A stretch of 64,000 nt of DNA from Pseudomonas wuhanensis (GTDB taxonomy: Bacteria > Pseudomonadota > Gammaproteobacteria > Pseudomonadales > Pseudomonadaceae), in contig NZ_CP117430.1 of assembly GCF_030687395.1 (NCBI RefSeq), positions 2,356,001-2,420,000 on the forward strand. The letters run 5' to 3'. Position numbers and translations under genes: made by a program. Positions 35,466 through 45,034 of this stretch are shown here, piece after piece (within the stretch, counting starts at the first letter, position 1; every line of letters starts with the position of its first letter). The notes below the pieces were generated by a model. The model searched no databases, was not told the origin of the DNA, and worked only from the letters and a program-made list of their open reading frames with translations.

Positions 35466-36116
35466 ATGCCCGAAACCTCGACCGTCATCGCCGATATTCA
35501 CATGCTCGACAGCGGCTATTCCCGCGAAGCACGTTCCCTGCTGTACCAGGCGTACCGGCACGAGCCGACGTTCGGCTATCTGTTCGAAGCCGAACGCCCC
35601 GGTTATGAACAACGAGTAAGGGCAACGGTGCGCGAACTGGTCAAACAACACTTTCTTCAGGATTTACCAGCCATCGGCCTGCTGGTGAATGACCGCTTGA
35701 TCGGCATCGCCCTGATCGCACCGCCGCAACGTCGCCTGGGCATTACCGAAAGCTGGGCCTGGCGCCTGCGGATGGTGCTCAGCACCGGGTTTCGCTGTAC
35801 CCGACGCTACCTCGATTACCACGCCGCCGTGATGGCGTGCGTGCCCTCCGACTCGGTGCATGTCTTGCCATTACTGGGGGTTCATCCGCAATTCCAGGGC
35901 AAGCATTTCGGTGAACAATTGCTGCAAGCGGTCCATAACTGGTGCGCGGTCGATGAGCACTCACAGGGTGTGATCCTCGACACCGGGAATCCTCGTTATC
36001 TGGAGTTCTATAAGCGTCAGGGCTACGAGGAAATCGGTGAAGTGGCGGTAGGACCGATTCTTGAACACGTGTTTTTCCACGCCAACCCGCAGGTGTTACA
36101 AACGGCAACGGCATAA
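35466..36116 (+). CDS. GNAT-family N-acetyltransferase
   Basis: A 216-aa acyltransferase of the Gcn5-related fold. The acetyl-CoA pyrophosphate loop reads 'LLGVHPQFQGKHFGEQLLQAV' (about 138-158; Q-x-x-G/K pattern with a variant KHFGE). The preceding strand is 'VHVLPLLGV' and the last part is 'NPRYLEFYKRQGYEEIGE', typical of the GNAT C-terminus. ATG 35466 follows GGGAG at 35450-35454. It lies alone between fimV and tamA. The acceptor substrate is unknown. In P. aeruginosa this position behind fimV is held by truA, so the order here is different. Confidence 0.85.
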   Translation: MPETSTVIADIHMLDSGYSREARSLLYQAYRHEPTFGYLFEAERPGYEQRVRATVRELVKQHFLQDLPAIGLLVNDRLIGIALIAPPQRRLGITESWAWRLRMVLSTGFRCTRRYLDYHAAVMACVPSDSVHVLPLLGVHPQFQGKHFGEQLLQAVHNWCAVDEHSQGVILDTGNPRYLEFYKRQGYEEIGEVAVGPILEHVFFHANPQVLQTATA

Positions 36117-36180
36117 CAGTAGAACTTTCGCGGCAGGTCAGGCTCTATCAGGCCCCCAGGCTCGTGATAGCATCCGCGCT

Positions 36181-37908
36181 ATGAAGTTTTCCGGAAGATT
36201 TACCAGTGGCGTGCTGATGCTGATCTCCAGCTGCGCGGCACTGGCGCAAAGTGAATTGGATGTGCGGATCAAACCGTCCAACGATGAACTAAAAGCCAAT
36301 ATAGAAGGCTATATCGGTAGCCTCGGCGATCGCGACGAAGAAGCCCTGCTGCGCTTCAGTCGTGGCGCCGAAGAACAGGCACGCAAAGCCGCCCAGGCCT
36401 TGGGCTACTACCAGCCGCAAATTGAAAGCGACGTGAAGGGCGGCAAGAAGCCGCGTCTGGTTCTGACCATCGATCCTGGCGAGCCGATCCATTTGCGCAA
36501 CGTCACGGTGCGTGTCGACGGTCCTGCGGCCTCGCTAAAATCCTTTCGCGTGCCCAAAAGTGACCTGCTCAAACCCGGCGCGGTGCTCAATCATGGTCAT
36601 TATGAAGACGCCAAGCGAGTGATCCAGAACCAGGCTTCGCGCTACGGCTTTTTCAGTGGGCGCTTCACCCGCCAAAAACTGTTGGTGGACCCGCGGGCAG
36701 GCGTCGCCGATATCGAATTGATCTACGACAGCGGCCCGCGCTATGCGCTGGGCAAGGTCAGTTTTGAAGGCGACACGCCGTTCGACGAAGACCTGCTGCA
36801 ACGCATGGTGCCGTTCAAGGCCGGTACGCCCTATGACTCCGAACTGATCGCCGAACTCAATCAGGCGCTGCAATCGAGCGGCTATTTCGAGGGCGTGCGC
36901 GTGGACGCAGCGCCGGCCGCGTCCAAGGACGAGGTGATCCCGGTGGCGGTCAAACTGGAAACCCGCAAGCCTCGGACCATGGGCCTCGGTCTGGGCTTTT
37001 CCACCGACGTCGGTCCACGGGCCAAAGCCAACTGGACCCGCCATTGGGTCAATCCCCAGGGGCACAGTTACGGCTGGGAAGCCGAGATTTCAGCACCAAG
37101 GCAGAACGTCGGTCTGTTTTACGACGTTCCGCTGGATCCACCATTGACCGACAAACTGCGCTTTGCCGGTGGTTATCAGAGCGAAGAAATCGCCGATAAG
37201 GACAGCCTGAGCAAGTTGCTCACCCTCGGCCCCGAGTGGCACAGCAAGTTGCCTAGCGGCTGGCAGCGGGTGGTTTCGCTCAAGTGGCAGCGCGAGGAAT
37301 ATAGACTCGGCGATGATTCGGGCCTGAGTACTTTGCTGATGCCCGGCGTGAGTTATTCGTACCTGAAAAGCGACAACCGCATCGATCCGCACAACGGTTA
37401 TCGCCTGCAATTCGAAACCAAAGTCGCCAAGGAAGGATTGGGTTCGGACACCAACCTGGTCTATGGCACGGCGCTGGTCAAAGGCCTGACTACGGTCTTC
37501 GACAAACACCGCTTGCTCGGTCGGGTGCAGGTCGGCGGCAGCGCTACAAACGGCTACAAATCGATGCCGCCGTCCTTGCGCTTCTTCGCCGGTGGCGATC
37601 AGAGCGTGCGCGGTTACGACTACCAGAGCCTGTCCCCGGAAAACTCCGATGGCGACCGTATCGGTGGCCGCTACATGGTGGCCGGCAGCGTCGAGTATCA
37701 ATACTCCGTCGCCGAAAAATGGCGGGTCGCAACCTTCATCGACCAGGGCAACTCCTTCAACACACTCGAATTGCCGAACCTGAAGACCGGTGTCGGTATC
37801 GGCGTACGCTGGGTTTCTCCGGTGGGGCCGATTCGTCTCGATCTGGCCCATGCGATGGATGACGACGGCGGCATTCGACTGCACTTTTCCATGGGGCCTG
37901 AGCTGTGA
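36181..37908 (+). CDS. tamA: TamA, Omp85-family outer-membrane translocation/assembly factor
   Basis: A 575-aa BamA-like protein. A signal peptide (1-22, ending ALAQS) precedes POTRA-like domains (about 25-260; 'GEPIHLRNVTVRVDG' and 'YALGKVSFEGDTPFDEDLL' are POTRA strands). The 16-strand barrel fills about 265-575 and includes the Omp85 signature 'FFAGGDQSVRGYDYQSL' with the conserved RGY (about 478). The end is 'GPIRLDLAHAMDDDGGIRLHFSMGPEL', a barrel terminus. It overlaps tamB by 4 bp and acts with it in outer-membrane protein insertion and phospholipid traffic. Confidence 0.95.
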   Translation: MKFSGRFTSGVLMLISSCAALAQSELDVRIKPSNDELKANIEGYIGSLGDRDEEALLRFSRGAEEQARKAAQALGYYQPQIESDVKGGKKPRLVLTIDPGEPIHLRNVTVRVDGPAASLKSFRVPKSDLLKPGAVLNHGHYEDAKRVIQNQASRYGFFSGRFTRQKLLVDPRAGVADIELIYDSGPRYALGKVSFEGDTPFDEDLLQRMVPFKAGTPYDSELIAELNQALQSSGYFEGVRVDAAPAASKDEVIPVAVKLETRKPRTMGLGLGFSTDVGPRAKANWTRHWVNPQGHSYGWEAEISAPRQNVGLFYDVPLDPPLTDKLRFAGGYQSEEIADKDSLSKLLTLGPEWHSKLPSGWQRVVSLKWQREEYRLGDDSGLSTLLMPGVSYSYLKSDNRIDPHNGYRLQFETKVAKEGLGSDTNLVYGTALVKGLTTVFDKHRLLGRVQVGGSATNGYKSMPPSLRFFAGGDQSVRGYDYQSLSPENSDGDRIGGRYMVAGSVEYQYSVAEKWRVATFIDQGNSFNTLELPNLKTGVGIGVRWVSPVGPIRLDLAHAMDDDGGIRLHFSMGPEL

Positions 37909-40900
37909 AGCGTGGTTTGAAAATAACGCTACTGGCGATTCCGGCGCTGCTGATGCTGCTCGTGCTGACACTGTTCACCGTGCTGGGCACTGCGCCGGGC
38001 AGTCGTTGGGCGCTCGGGTTTGTGCCGGGTTTGACCGTGGAGAACTTCCAGGGTCGTTTGGGGGGGCAGTGGAGCGCCGATCATCTGGTTTGGCAGCAGG
38101 ACAGCAGCCGGGTCGAGCTGAACAAAGCGATTTTCGCCTGGTCGCCGCTGTGCCTGACGCGCATGACGCTGTGCGTCGAGCAACTGCAGGCCGAGCAGGT
38201 CAGCCTGCAATTTCCGCCCAGTGAAGAAACAACCGACAGCGGCCCCATCACGCTGCCGGACTTGCAGTTGCCCTTGGCCATCGAATTGGGCGACGTCAAA
38301 ATCGGCCGTCTGCTGTTCAACGGCAGTGAAGAACTCAAGGGGCTGCAACTGGCAGCGCACTGGACCGAGACAGGTTTGCAGATCGACTCGGTGCATTTGC
38401 AGCGTGATGAACTGAGCCTGAACCTGTCCGGCCTGCTGCAACCGAGCGGCCATTGGCCGCTGACCGCCGAAGGCAAACTGACCTTGCCTGCGCCGGGTAC
38501 CGAACCATGGGCACTGGCCCTGAAGGTCGACGGCGATCTGCTGAAAACCCTGAACCTGAAAGCCGACAGCAGCGGCTACCTGAACGGGCAACTCACCGGG
38601 GAGCTGCAACCGCTGGTGGAAAACCTGCCGGCCAAAGTGCGCATCATCGCTGACGGCTTCAAGGCCAGCGCCGATCTACCGGACACTCTGCAACTCAATC
38701 AACTGGAGCTCACCGGCGACGGCGACTTGAAAAGCGGCTACCAGTTGCTCGGCAAAGCCACGTTGCCCGCCGAGCAAGGCCCGGTGGCTTTGCTGCTGCA
38801 AGGCAGGGTCGACGCTAAGGGTGCGCAGATCGCTGGTCTTGATCTGACGGCCAACGACAAACAAAGCCTCAAGCTCACCGGGCAAATGGACTGGACCAAA
38901 GGCCTGAGCGCTGATGCAAAAATCGACTGGCTGGATTTCCCATGGCATCGTCTCTATCCGCTGATCGACGAGCCGCAAGTGGCGCTGCGCAGCTTCAACG
39001 GTGAAGTCTCCTACACCGACGGCAACTACATCGGTAACTTCAAGGCTGCACTGGATGGCCCGGCCGGGGCGTTCAGCCTGAACAGTCCGTTCAGCGGCGA
39101 CTTGACCAAGATCCACCTGCCGCAATTCAAGCTCGAAGCGGGGCAGGGCAAGGCCGAAGGGCACTTGAACCTGCAATTTGCCGACGGCATCGCCTGGGAT
39201 ACGGCGCTGGACCTCTCGGCGATCAACCCGGCGTACTGGCTCGCGGAGTTGCCAGGCACCTTGGCTGGGCCATTGCGCAGTAAAGGCGAGATGAAGAACG
39301 AAACACTCAGCCTGACCGCCGACCTGGACCTGAAAGGCAAGCTGCGGGGGCAACCGGCGGTGTTGCAAGCCAAGGCCGATGGCGGCGGCGAGCAATGGAA
39401 CCTCAGCGCGTTGCAGATTCGCCTCGGTGACAACAGCATCAACGGCCAAGGCAGTCTGCAACAGACACTCGCCGGCCAGCTCGATATCAAGATGCCGCGT
39501 CTGGCCCAGCTCTGGCCGCAACTGCGCGGTCAGCTCAATGGCCGTGTCGATGTCGCCGGCACGCTCAAGGCGCCACAAGGCAAGCTCGGCCTGCAAGGCA
39601 CGCAACTGGCGTTCGAAGATAATCGCCTGCAAAGCCTCAATCTGGACGCCACCCTAGACAGCGCCCAAAGGGCGAAGATCGATCTCAAGGGCAGCGGCAT
39701 TCAGACCGGCGACACCTCACTGGGCACGTTGACCGCCAGCGGTCAGGGCGATATCAAAAACCAGAAACTTGCTCTCGACCTGCAAGGACCGAAGCTGAAA
39801 CTGGCGCTCGGTCTTGATGGCACGCTGGACAAGGGCAATTGGCGCGGGCGGCTGGCCAGTGGTGATATCCAGGCCGGCGGCCAGGACTGGAAACTGCAAA
39901 ATCCGGCGAAGCTTGAGCGATTGGCGGACGGCAAAATCAACTTCGGCGCCCATTGCTGGATGTCCGGCCCGGCCAGCCTGTGTGGCGAAGACCAACGCTT
40001 GATGCCCGAGCCGAAACTGCGTTACCACCTCAAGCAATTCCCCATCGACAGTTTGGCGCAATGGCTGCCAAAGGATTTCGCCTGGAAGGGCAAGCTCAAC
40101 GCCGACCTGCAACTGGACTTGCCGGCCAGCGGCCCGAATGGCCAGATCAGCATTGACGCCAGTGGCGGCACCTTGCGTATGCGCGAGAAGGAGCAATGGC
40201 TGGACTTCCCGTACCAGACCCTGAAACTCACCAGCAAACTCACGCCAAAACGCATCGACACCGACCTCAACTTTGTCGGCGGCAAGCTCGGTGAGCTGAG
40301 GGTTCAGGCGCAGATCAATCCGATACCGAAGAACAAGCCGCTGACCGGTTCATTCCGCCTCAGTGGCCTGGACTTGTCGGTGGCGCGGCCGTTTGTGCCG
40401 ATGGTCGAGAAGCTCGCCGGTCATTTGAGCGGCAGCGGCACATTGTCCGGCGGGCTGCTGACGCCGCTGGTCAACGGCAACCTTGAGCTGCGCGACGGTG
40501 AAATCTCCGGGCCTGAACTGCCGATTGCACTCGAAGCCTTGCAACTTCAAGCCGTGATTGCCGGCGAAACCGTGCAATTGAACGGCGGCTGGAAAAGCGG
40601 CAAGAGCGGGCAGGGCCGCCTCAATGGCAACATCGCCTGGGGTCAGGCACTGGTGGTGGATCTGGCGCTCAAGGGCTCGCAATTGCCGGTCACCGTCGAG
40701 CCCTACGCGGCGCTGGAAGTCGCGCCGGACCTGAAGATTTCCATGAAGGACGACACACTGGCAATCGTCGGCAAGGTGCTGGTGCCCAAGGGCGAGATCA
40801 TCGTGCGCGAGCTGCCGCCGTCCACGGTCAAGGTCTCCGATGACACGGTGATCGTCGGTCAGCAGACCGAAGAGGGCAAACCGCCGATGGCCATGGCGAT

Positions 40901-41579
40901 GGACATCGATGTGGTGGTCGGGCAGGACAAACTCAGCTTTGCCGGCTTCGGCCTGACCGCCAACCTGCAAGGCCAGGTGCATATCGGCGACAACATGGAC
41001 ACCCGTGGCGAGCTGTGGCTCAACGACGGGCGTTATCGCGCCTACGGCCAGCGGCTGACGGTGCGCCGGGCGCGCCTGTTGTTTGCCGGTCCCATCGATC
41101 AGCCGTATCTGGACATCGAAGCGATTCGCCAGACCGACGACGTCATCGCCGGCATTCGCCTGAGTGGCAGCGCCGAGCAGCCGACCACGCAGATCTTTTC
41201 GGAACCGGCGATGAGTCAGGAGCAGGCGTTGTCTTATCTGGTGCTGGGGCGTCCGCTAAGCACCACCGGTGAAGACAACAACATGCTCGCCCAGGCCGCT
41301 CTCGGGTTGGGTTTGATGGGCAGTTCGGGGGTGACCAGCGGGTTGGCCAAGGACTTGGGCATTCAGGACTTCCAGCTCGATACCCAAGGCAGTGGCGCCA
41401 ACACCGCCGTGGTGGCCAGCGGCAACATCTCCGAGAAGCTCAGCCTGCGTTATGGCGTCGGGGTGTTCGAGCCGGCCAACACCATCGCCTTGCGCTACAA
41501 ACTGAGCAAAAAGGTCTACCTCGAAGCCGCCAGCGGCGTGGCCAGTTCGCTGGACATCTTCTACAAGCGGGATTTCTAG
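37905..41579 (+). CDS. tamB: TamB, AsmA/Vps13-like bridge protein of the TAM system
   Basis: A 1224-aa protein with an N-terminal membrane anchor (about 5-27, 'ITLLAIPALLMLLVLTLF') and a very long periplasmic region of repeating beta strands that form a groove for lipids. The last 350 residues are the DUF490 (TamB C-terminal) domain, with 'GELWLNDGRYRAYGQRLTVRR' and 'GRPLSTTGEDNNML'. It begins at GTG 37905 inside the tamA stop (GTGA), so the pair is translationally coupled. TamB spans the periplasm and meets TamA by its C-terminus. The length is near the E. coli protein (1259 aa). Confidence 0.95.
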   Translation: MKRGLKITLLAIPALLMLLVLTLFTVLGTAPGSRWALGFVPGLTVENFQGRLGGQWSADHLVWQQDSSRVELNKAIFAWSPLCLTRMTLCVEQLQAEQVSLQFPPSEETTDSGPITLPDLQLPLAIELGDVKIGRLLFNGSEELKGLQLAAHWTETGLQIDSVHLQRDELSLNLSGLLQPSGHWPLTAEGKLTLPAPGTEPWALALKVDGDLLKTLNLKADSSGYLNGQLTGELQPLVENLPAKVRIIADGFKASADLPDTLQLNQLELTGDGDLKSGYQLLGKATLPAEQGPVALLLQGRVDAKGAQIAGLDLTANDKQSLKLTGQMDWTKGLSADAKIDWLDFPWHRLYPLIDEPQVALRSFNGEVSYTDGNYIGNFKAALDGPAGAFSLNSPFSGDLTKIHLPQFKLEAGQGKAEGHLNLQFADGIAWDTALDLSAINPAYWLAELPGTLAGPLRSKGEMKNETLSLTADLDLKGKLRGQPAVLQAKADGGGEQWNLSALQIRLGDNSINGQGSLQQTLAGQLDIKMPRLAQLWPQLRGQLNGRVDVAGTLKAPQGKLGLQGTQLAFEDNRLQSLNLDATLDSAQRAKIDLKGSGIQTGDTSLGTLTASGQGDIKNQKLALDLQGPKLKLALGLDGTLDKGNWRGRLASGDIQAGGQDWKLQNPAKLERLADGKINFGAHCWMSGPASLCGEDQRLMPEPKLRYHLKQFPIDSLAQWLPKDFAWKGKLNADLQLDLPASGPNGQISIDASGGTLRMREKEQWLDFPYQTLKLTSKLTPKRIDTDLNFVGGKLGELRVQAQINPIPKNKPLTGSFRLSGLDLSVARPFVPMVEKLAGHLSGSGTLSGGLLTPLVNGNLELRDGEISGPELPIALEALQLQAVIAGETVQLNGGWKSGKSGQGRLNGNIAWGQALVVDLALKGSQLPVTVEPYAALEVAPDLKISMKDDTLAIVGKVLVPKGEIIVRELPPSTVKVSDDTVIVGQQTEEGKPPMAMAMDIDVVVGQDKLSFAGFGLTANLQGQVHIGDNMDTRGELWLNDGRYRAYGQRLTVRRARLLFAGPIDQPYLDIEAIRQTDDVIAGIRLSGSAEQPTTQIFSEPAMSQEQALSYLVLGRPLSTTGEDNNMLAQAALGLGLMGSSGVTSGLAKDLGIQDFQLDTQGSGANTAVVASGNISEKLSLRYGVGVFEPANTIALRYKLSKKVYLEAASGVASSLDIFYKRDF

Positions 41580-41613
41580 GTCCGCGTTTCCTTCCAGATA
41601 CCGTGTCACCCCC

Positions 41614-41681
41614 AATCGCGGGCAAGCCCGCTCCCACAAGGATCTCGTCGAACCTGTGGGAGCGGGCTTGCCCGCGATGGC
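41614..41681. repeat. REPIN after tamB
   Basis: AATCGCGGGCAAGCCCGCTC(CCACA) (41614-41638) is inverted at 41655-41679, with a short 16-nt centre. Confidence 0.92.
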
Positions 41682-41738
41682 GTCAGAACATTCACCACAG
41701 AATCCATCGCCGCAATACAAAGCAACCTAATTATTGCG

Positions 41739-41795
41739 TTGACATTCGCTGCCTAAGCAGTAACATCTCGACATACATTCTCTGCCTAGGCAGCT
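41739..41795 (+). promoter_or_regulatory. MarR-controlled promoter with two tandem operators
   Basis: A perfect TTGACA (41739-41744) and TAACAT (41761-41766) frame the first operator CTGCCTAAGCAG (41749-41760). A perfect palindrome CTGCCTAGGCAG lies at 41782-41793, 33 bp further. Both are preceded by ACATTC, giving an ACATTC-N-CTGCCTARGCAG repeat. The marR start is 15 bp after the second site. Confidence 0.75.
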
Positions 41796-41808
41796 AATTG
41801 GTGGTCAG

Positions 41809-42288
41809 ATGAAACATTTCTCCTCATACGATTTCCATAATTGCCATCTCGGCCTCCTGCTCGGGCGCGCCGCGCTGCTCAAGGACCGAATCATCGACAC
41901 GCACATGGAACCCCACGGCATCACGGCCGCGCAGTTCAAAGTGCTGATCATCATGGCCCAGTTCGGCGTCGATACCCCGGCCGAGCTGTGCCGTCACCTG
42001 TCGCTGGACAGCGGTTCGATGACTCGCATGCTCGATCGTCTGGAACAGAAAGGATTCCTCGCCCGCCAACGTTCCGAAGCTGATCGGCGTCAGGTTCAAC
42101 TGGTGCTGACCGAACAGGGCCAGCAGCTGACCGACCAGCTGCCGCAGATCGGCGCCGAGGCCATGAATGAACTGGCCGGCGCCATCACCCCGGAAGAATT
42201 GAAAACCCTGGAACAGATCCTGAAGAAAATTCTGGTAGCCGCGGGTGACTCGATCACCCTGCAACGGGTAGGTAGAAATGAGCAGTAA
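41809..42288 (+). CDS. MarR-family repressor of the efflux operon
   Basis: A 159-aa winged-helix dimer. The recognition region is 'DTPAELCRHLSLDSGSMTRMLDRLEQKGFLARQRSEADRRQVQLVLTEQG' (about 55-104) with the wing 'RQRSEADRRQVQL'. The N- and C-terminal helices make the dimer. It is the first gene of the operon and overlaps the outer-membrane channel gene by 11 bp. The same order (MarR, outer-membrane factor, EmrA, EmrB) occurs in P. aeruginosa (opmG-emrAB). Two CTGCCTARGCAG palindromes in its own promoter make autorepression likely, relieved by phenolic-type ligands as for many MarR proteins. Confidence 0.92.
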   Translation: MKHFSSYDFHNCHLGLLLGRAALLKDRIIDTHMEPHGITAAQFKVLIIMAQFGVDTPAELCRHLSLDSGSMTRMLDRLEQKGFLARQRSEADRRQVQLVLTEQGQQLTDQLPQIGAEAMNELAGAITPEELKTLEQILKKILVAAGDSITLQRVGRNEQ

Positions 42289-43747
42289 AAGCCTGCGTGG
42301 CGGATTGAGCCTGGTGCTGTTGGCCATGAGCCTCGCCGGTTGCGCCAGTTACAGCGGCCTGACCACCGAAGGCGTCAGCCTCGATGCGAAAAATCTCAAG
42401 GCCGGGCAGTCCCTCAGCGGCGTGACCCTGTCGCCCGCGGCGTGGCCAAAAAGCGACTGGTGGAAAAGCCTCGGCGACCCGCAACTCGACGGCCTGATCC
42501 GCGAAGCCCTGCACGACAGCCCGGACATGCAAATCGCCGACGCCCGCGCCCATCAGGCCAGCGCTGCGGCCTATGCCGCCGACGCTGCGCGGATGCCGAC
42601 CCTGGATGCCAGCGCCGGTGTCAGCCGTTCGCGTCTGGCTCGCGATCAGGAGCCGAGCGGGCAGGGCGGTACGTACTCCACCGTGCGCAATCTCGGCGCC
42701 AGTTTCAATTACAACTTCGACCTTTGGGGCGGTCAGCGCGACGCCTGGGAAGCTGCGTTGGGCGAGGCCCGTGCCGCCGAAGTCGATCAGCAAGCCGCGC
42801 AGCTGACCTTGTCCGCCGACGTCGCCCGCGCCTACAGCGATCTGGGGCAGGTGCACATCATCCATGACCTGGCCAGCGAAGACCTCAAGCGCACCCAACA
42901 AATGCTCGACCTCAGCCAGCGTCGCCTGAGTTCGGGGATCGACAGTCAGTACCAGTTCCAGCAGACCGAAAGCCTGGAAGCCAGCGCCGAAGCCAGCCTG
43001 ATCGACGCCGAGAAACGCCTGCAAAGCGCGAAAATCGCCTTGGCAGTGCTGCTGGGTAAAGGCCCGGATCGTGGCAATGAAATCGCCCGACCGAAAGTCC
43101 TCCAGGCCAGCGCCGTGGCGTTGCCATCGGTGCTGCCGGCGGAATTGCTTGGTCGTCGTCCGGACTTGGTGGCGGCGCGCTGGCGGGTTGAAGCCGCGAG
43201 CAAAAACATCGCGGCGGGCAAGACCCGGTTCTACCCCAACCTCAACCTGAGCGCGGCGGCCGGTGTCGAATCGTTGCTGGGCGATGCGATGTTCGGTTCG
43301 GCGAGTCGCTTCTTCAACGTCGCGCCGACGATCTCGGTGCCGATTTTCGACGGCGGCCGTTTGCGGGCCGACCTTGATTCCCGCAACGCCGATTACGACC
43401 TCGCGGTGGCGCAGTACAACAAAAGCCTGGTGAAAGCCCTGGGCGATGTCAGCGACACCATCAACCAGCTGCGCGATATCGGCCGGCAAATCGGCGCCCA
43501 GCAGCATGCCACCGACATTGCTCGGGATTCTTACAACACCGTGGTCCAGCGCTACGGTTCCGGCATCGGTAATTACCTGGACGTGCTCAGTATCGAGCAG
43601 CAATTGCTCCAGGCCCAGCGTCAGCTGGCCAACCTGAATGCCGAGCAGATCGACCTGTCGATTCAACTGATGCAAGCGCTGGGTGGCGGTTTTCAGGGCG
43701 AAACCCTGGCCGCGGCCAACGCAACCCCAGCCACGCAGCACAACTAA
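42278..43747 (+). CDS. Outer-membrane efflux lipoprotein (NodT/OprM family, OpmG-like)
   Basis: A 489-aa TolC-fold channel. A lipoprotein signal ends in LAGC (19-22, 'MSLAGCASYSG'), so the mature Cys is acylated. Two OEP repeats (about 60-250 and 275-470) form the trimeric barrel and helical tunnel. The motif 'ELLGRRPDLVAARWRVEAAS' (about 290-308) is typical of the NodT subgroup. It supplies the exit duct for the EmrA-like and EmrB-like proteins encoded downstream. Confidence 0.93.
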   Translation: MSSKSLRGGLSLVLLAMSLAGCASYSGLTTEGVSLDAKNLKAGQSLSGVTLSPAAWPKSDWWKSLGDPQLDGLIREALHDSPDMQIADARAHQASAAAYAADAARMPTLDASAGVSRSRLARDQEPSGQGGTYSTVRNLGASFNYNFDLWGGQRDAWEAALGEARAAEVDQQAAQLTLSADVARAYSDLGQVHIIHDLASEDLKRTQQMLDLSQRRLSSGIDSQYQFQQTESLEASAEASLIDAEKRLQSAKIALAVLLGKGPDRGNEIARPKVLQASAVALPSVLPAELLGRRPDLVAARWRVEAASKNIAAGKTRFYPNLNLSAAAGVESLLGDAMFGSASRFFNVAPTISVPIFDGGRLRADLDSRNADYDLAVAQYNKSLVKALGDVSDTINQLRDIGRQIGAQQHATDIARDSYNTVVQRYGSGIGNYLDVLSIEQQLLQAQRQLANLNAEQIDLSIQLMQALGGGFQGETLAAANATPATQHN

Positions 43748-43762
43748 TTCAAGGTACTCGTC

Positions 43763-44965
43763 ATGGCCACTGTCGATACATCTCAAGCTCCTGACAACGC
43801 TCAAGACACGAGCAATCCACGCAAACGCAAAGTGATGCTGTTTGCACTGACCATCGTGGTGATCCTCGCCGGGCTCGGCGTCTGGGGTTATCACGAATTC
43901 TTCGGTCGCTGGAATGAAAGCACCGACGACGCCTATGTGAACGGCAACGTGGTGGAAATCACGCCGTTGGTCACCGGTACCGTGGTCAGCATCGGCGCCG
44001 ACGATGGCGATCTGGTCCACGAAGGCCAGGTGCTGATCAACTTCGACCCGAACGACGCCGAAGTCGGTCTGCAAAGTGCCCAGGCCAATCTGGCCCGTAC
44101 CGTGCGCCAGGTTCGTGGCTTGTACAGCAACGTCGATGGCATGAAAGCCCAGGTCAATGCGCAGCAGGCCGAGGTGCAAAAGGCTCAGGACAACTTCAAT
44201 CGCCGGAAAAACCTCGCCGCCGGCGGGGCGATTTCCCAGGAAGAACTGTCTCACGCTCGCGACGACCTGACCTCGGCGCAAAACGCCTTGGCCAACGCCA
44301 AGCAACAGCTTATGACCACCAGCGCGCTGGTCGATGACACGGTGGTGTCGTCGCACCCGGACGTGATGTCCGCCGCCGCGCAATTGCGTCAGGCGTACCT
44401 GACCCATGCCCGCAGCACCTTGATCGCACCGGTCACCGGTTACGTTGCCAAACGCAGCGTGCAATTGGGGCAGCGGGTCCAGCCGGGCACCGCGCTGATG
44501 GCGGTGATCCCGCTGGATCAGCTGTGGATCGACGCCAACTTCAAGGAAACCCAACTGCGTGACATGCGCATCGGTCAGCCGGTGGACATCGAAGCCGACC
44601 TCTATGGCAGCGACGTCAAATACAGCGGCACCATCGACAGCCTCGGCGCCGGGACCGGCAGCGCGTTTGCCTTGCTACCGGCGCAGAACGCCACCGGTAA
44701 CTGGATCAAGATCGTCCAGCGGGTGCCGGTGCGGATTCACATCAACGCCGAAGAGCTGGCCAAGCACCCGTTGCGGGTCGGCCTGTCGACTCAGGTCGAT
44801 GTGAGCCTGCGTGACCAGAGTGGTCCGGTGCTGGCGCAACAGCCGCCGCAAAAGCCGTCGTTCAGCACCGGCATCTACGACCGTCAATTGGCCGAGGCCG
44901 ACGCGATGATCACCCAGTTGATCCACGACAACAGCGCCGCGGTCAGTAAAACCGCGCACCGCTGA
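43763..44965 (+). CDS. emrA: Membrane-fusion protein, EmrA/HlyD family
   Basis: A 400-aa periplasmic adaptor. One N-terminal transmembrane helix (about 25-46, 'VMLFALTIVVILAGLGVWGY') anchors it. It continues with 'TDDAYVNGNVVEITPLVTGTV' (about 53-73), the EmrA barrel/lipoyl start, then a coiled-coil hairpin (about 105-190) that docks to the channel, and the return 'LIAPVTGYVAKRSVQLGQRVQPG'. It begins 15 bp after the channel gene and precedes the MFS pump gene by 69 bp. The EmrA subtype pairs with DHA2 MFS pumps rather than RND pumps, which fits the next gene. Confidence 0.94.
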   Translation: MATVDTSQAPDNAQDTSNPRKRKVMLFALTIVVILAGLGVWGYHEFFGRWNESTDDAYVNGNVVEITPLVTGTVVSIGADDGDLVHEGQVLINFDPNDAEVGLQSAQANLARTVRQVRGLYSNVDGMKAQVNAQQAEVQKAQDNFNRRKNLAAGGAISQEELSHARDDLTSAQNALANAKQQLMTTSALVDDTVVSSHPDVMSAAAQLRQAYLTHARSTLIAPVTGYVAKRSVQLGQRVQPGTALMAVIPLDQLWIDANFKETQLRDMRIGQPVDIEADLYGSDVKYSGTIDSLGAGTGSAFALLPAQNATGNWIKIVQRVPVRIHINAEELAKHPLRVGLSTQVDVSLRDQSGPVLAQQPPQKPSFSTGIYDRQLAEADAMITQLIHDNSAAVSKTAHR

Positions 44966-45034
44966 TTCGCCATCCCACAGGGTCAGCTGCGTCAGTAACA
45001 GGCGCTGTGCCAATCAGGTTTCAAAGGATTCGCG

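Noticed and set aside
42254..44554. A 766-codon minus-strand frame over the outer-membrane channel and emrA genes
   Set aside because: Shadow frame. It crosses a gene boundary without any independent start signal.
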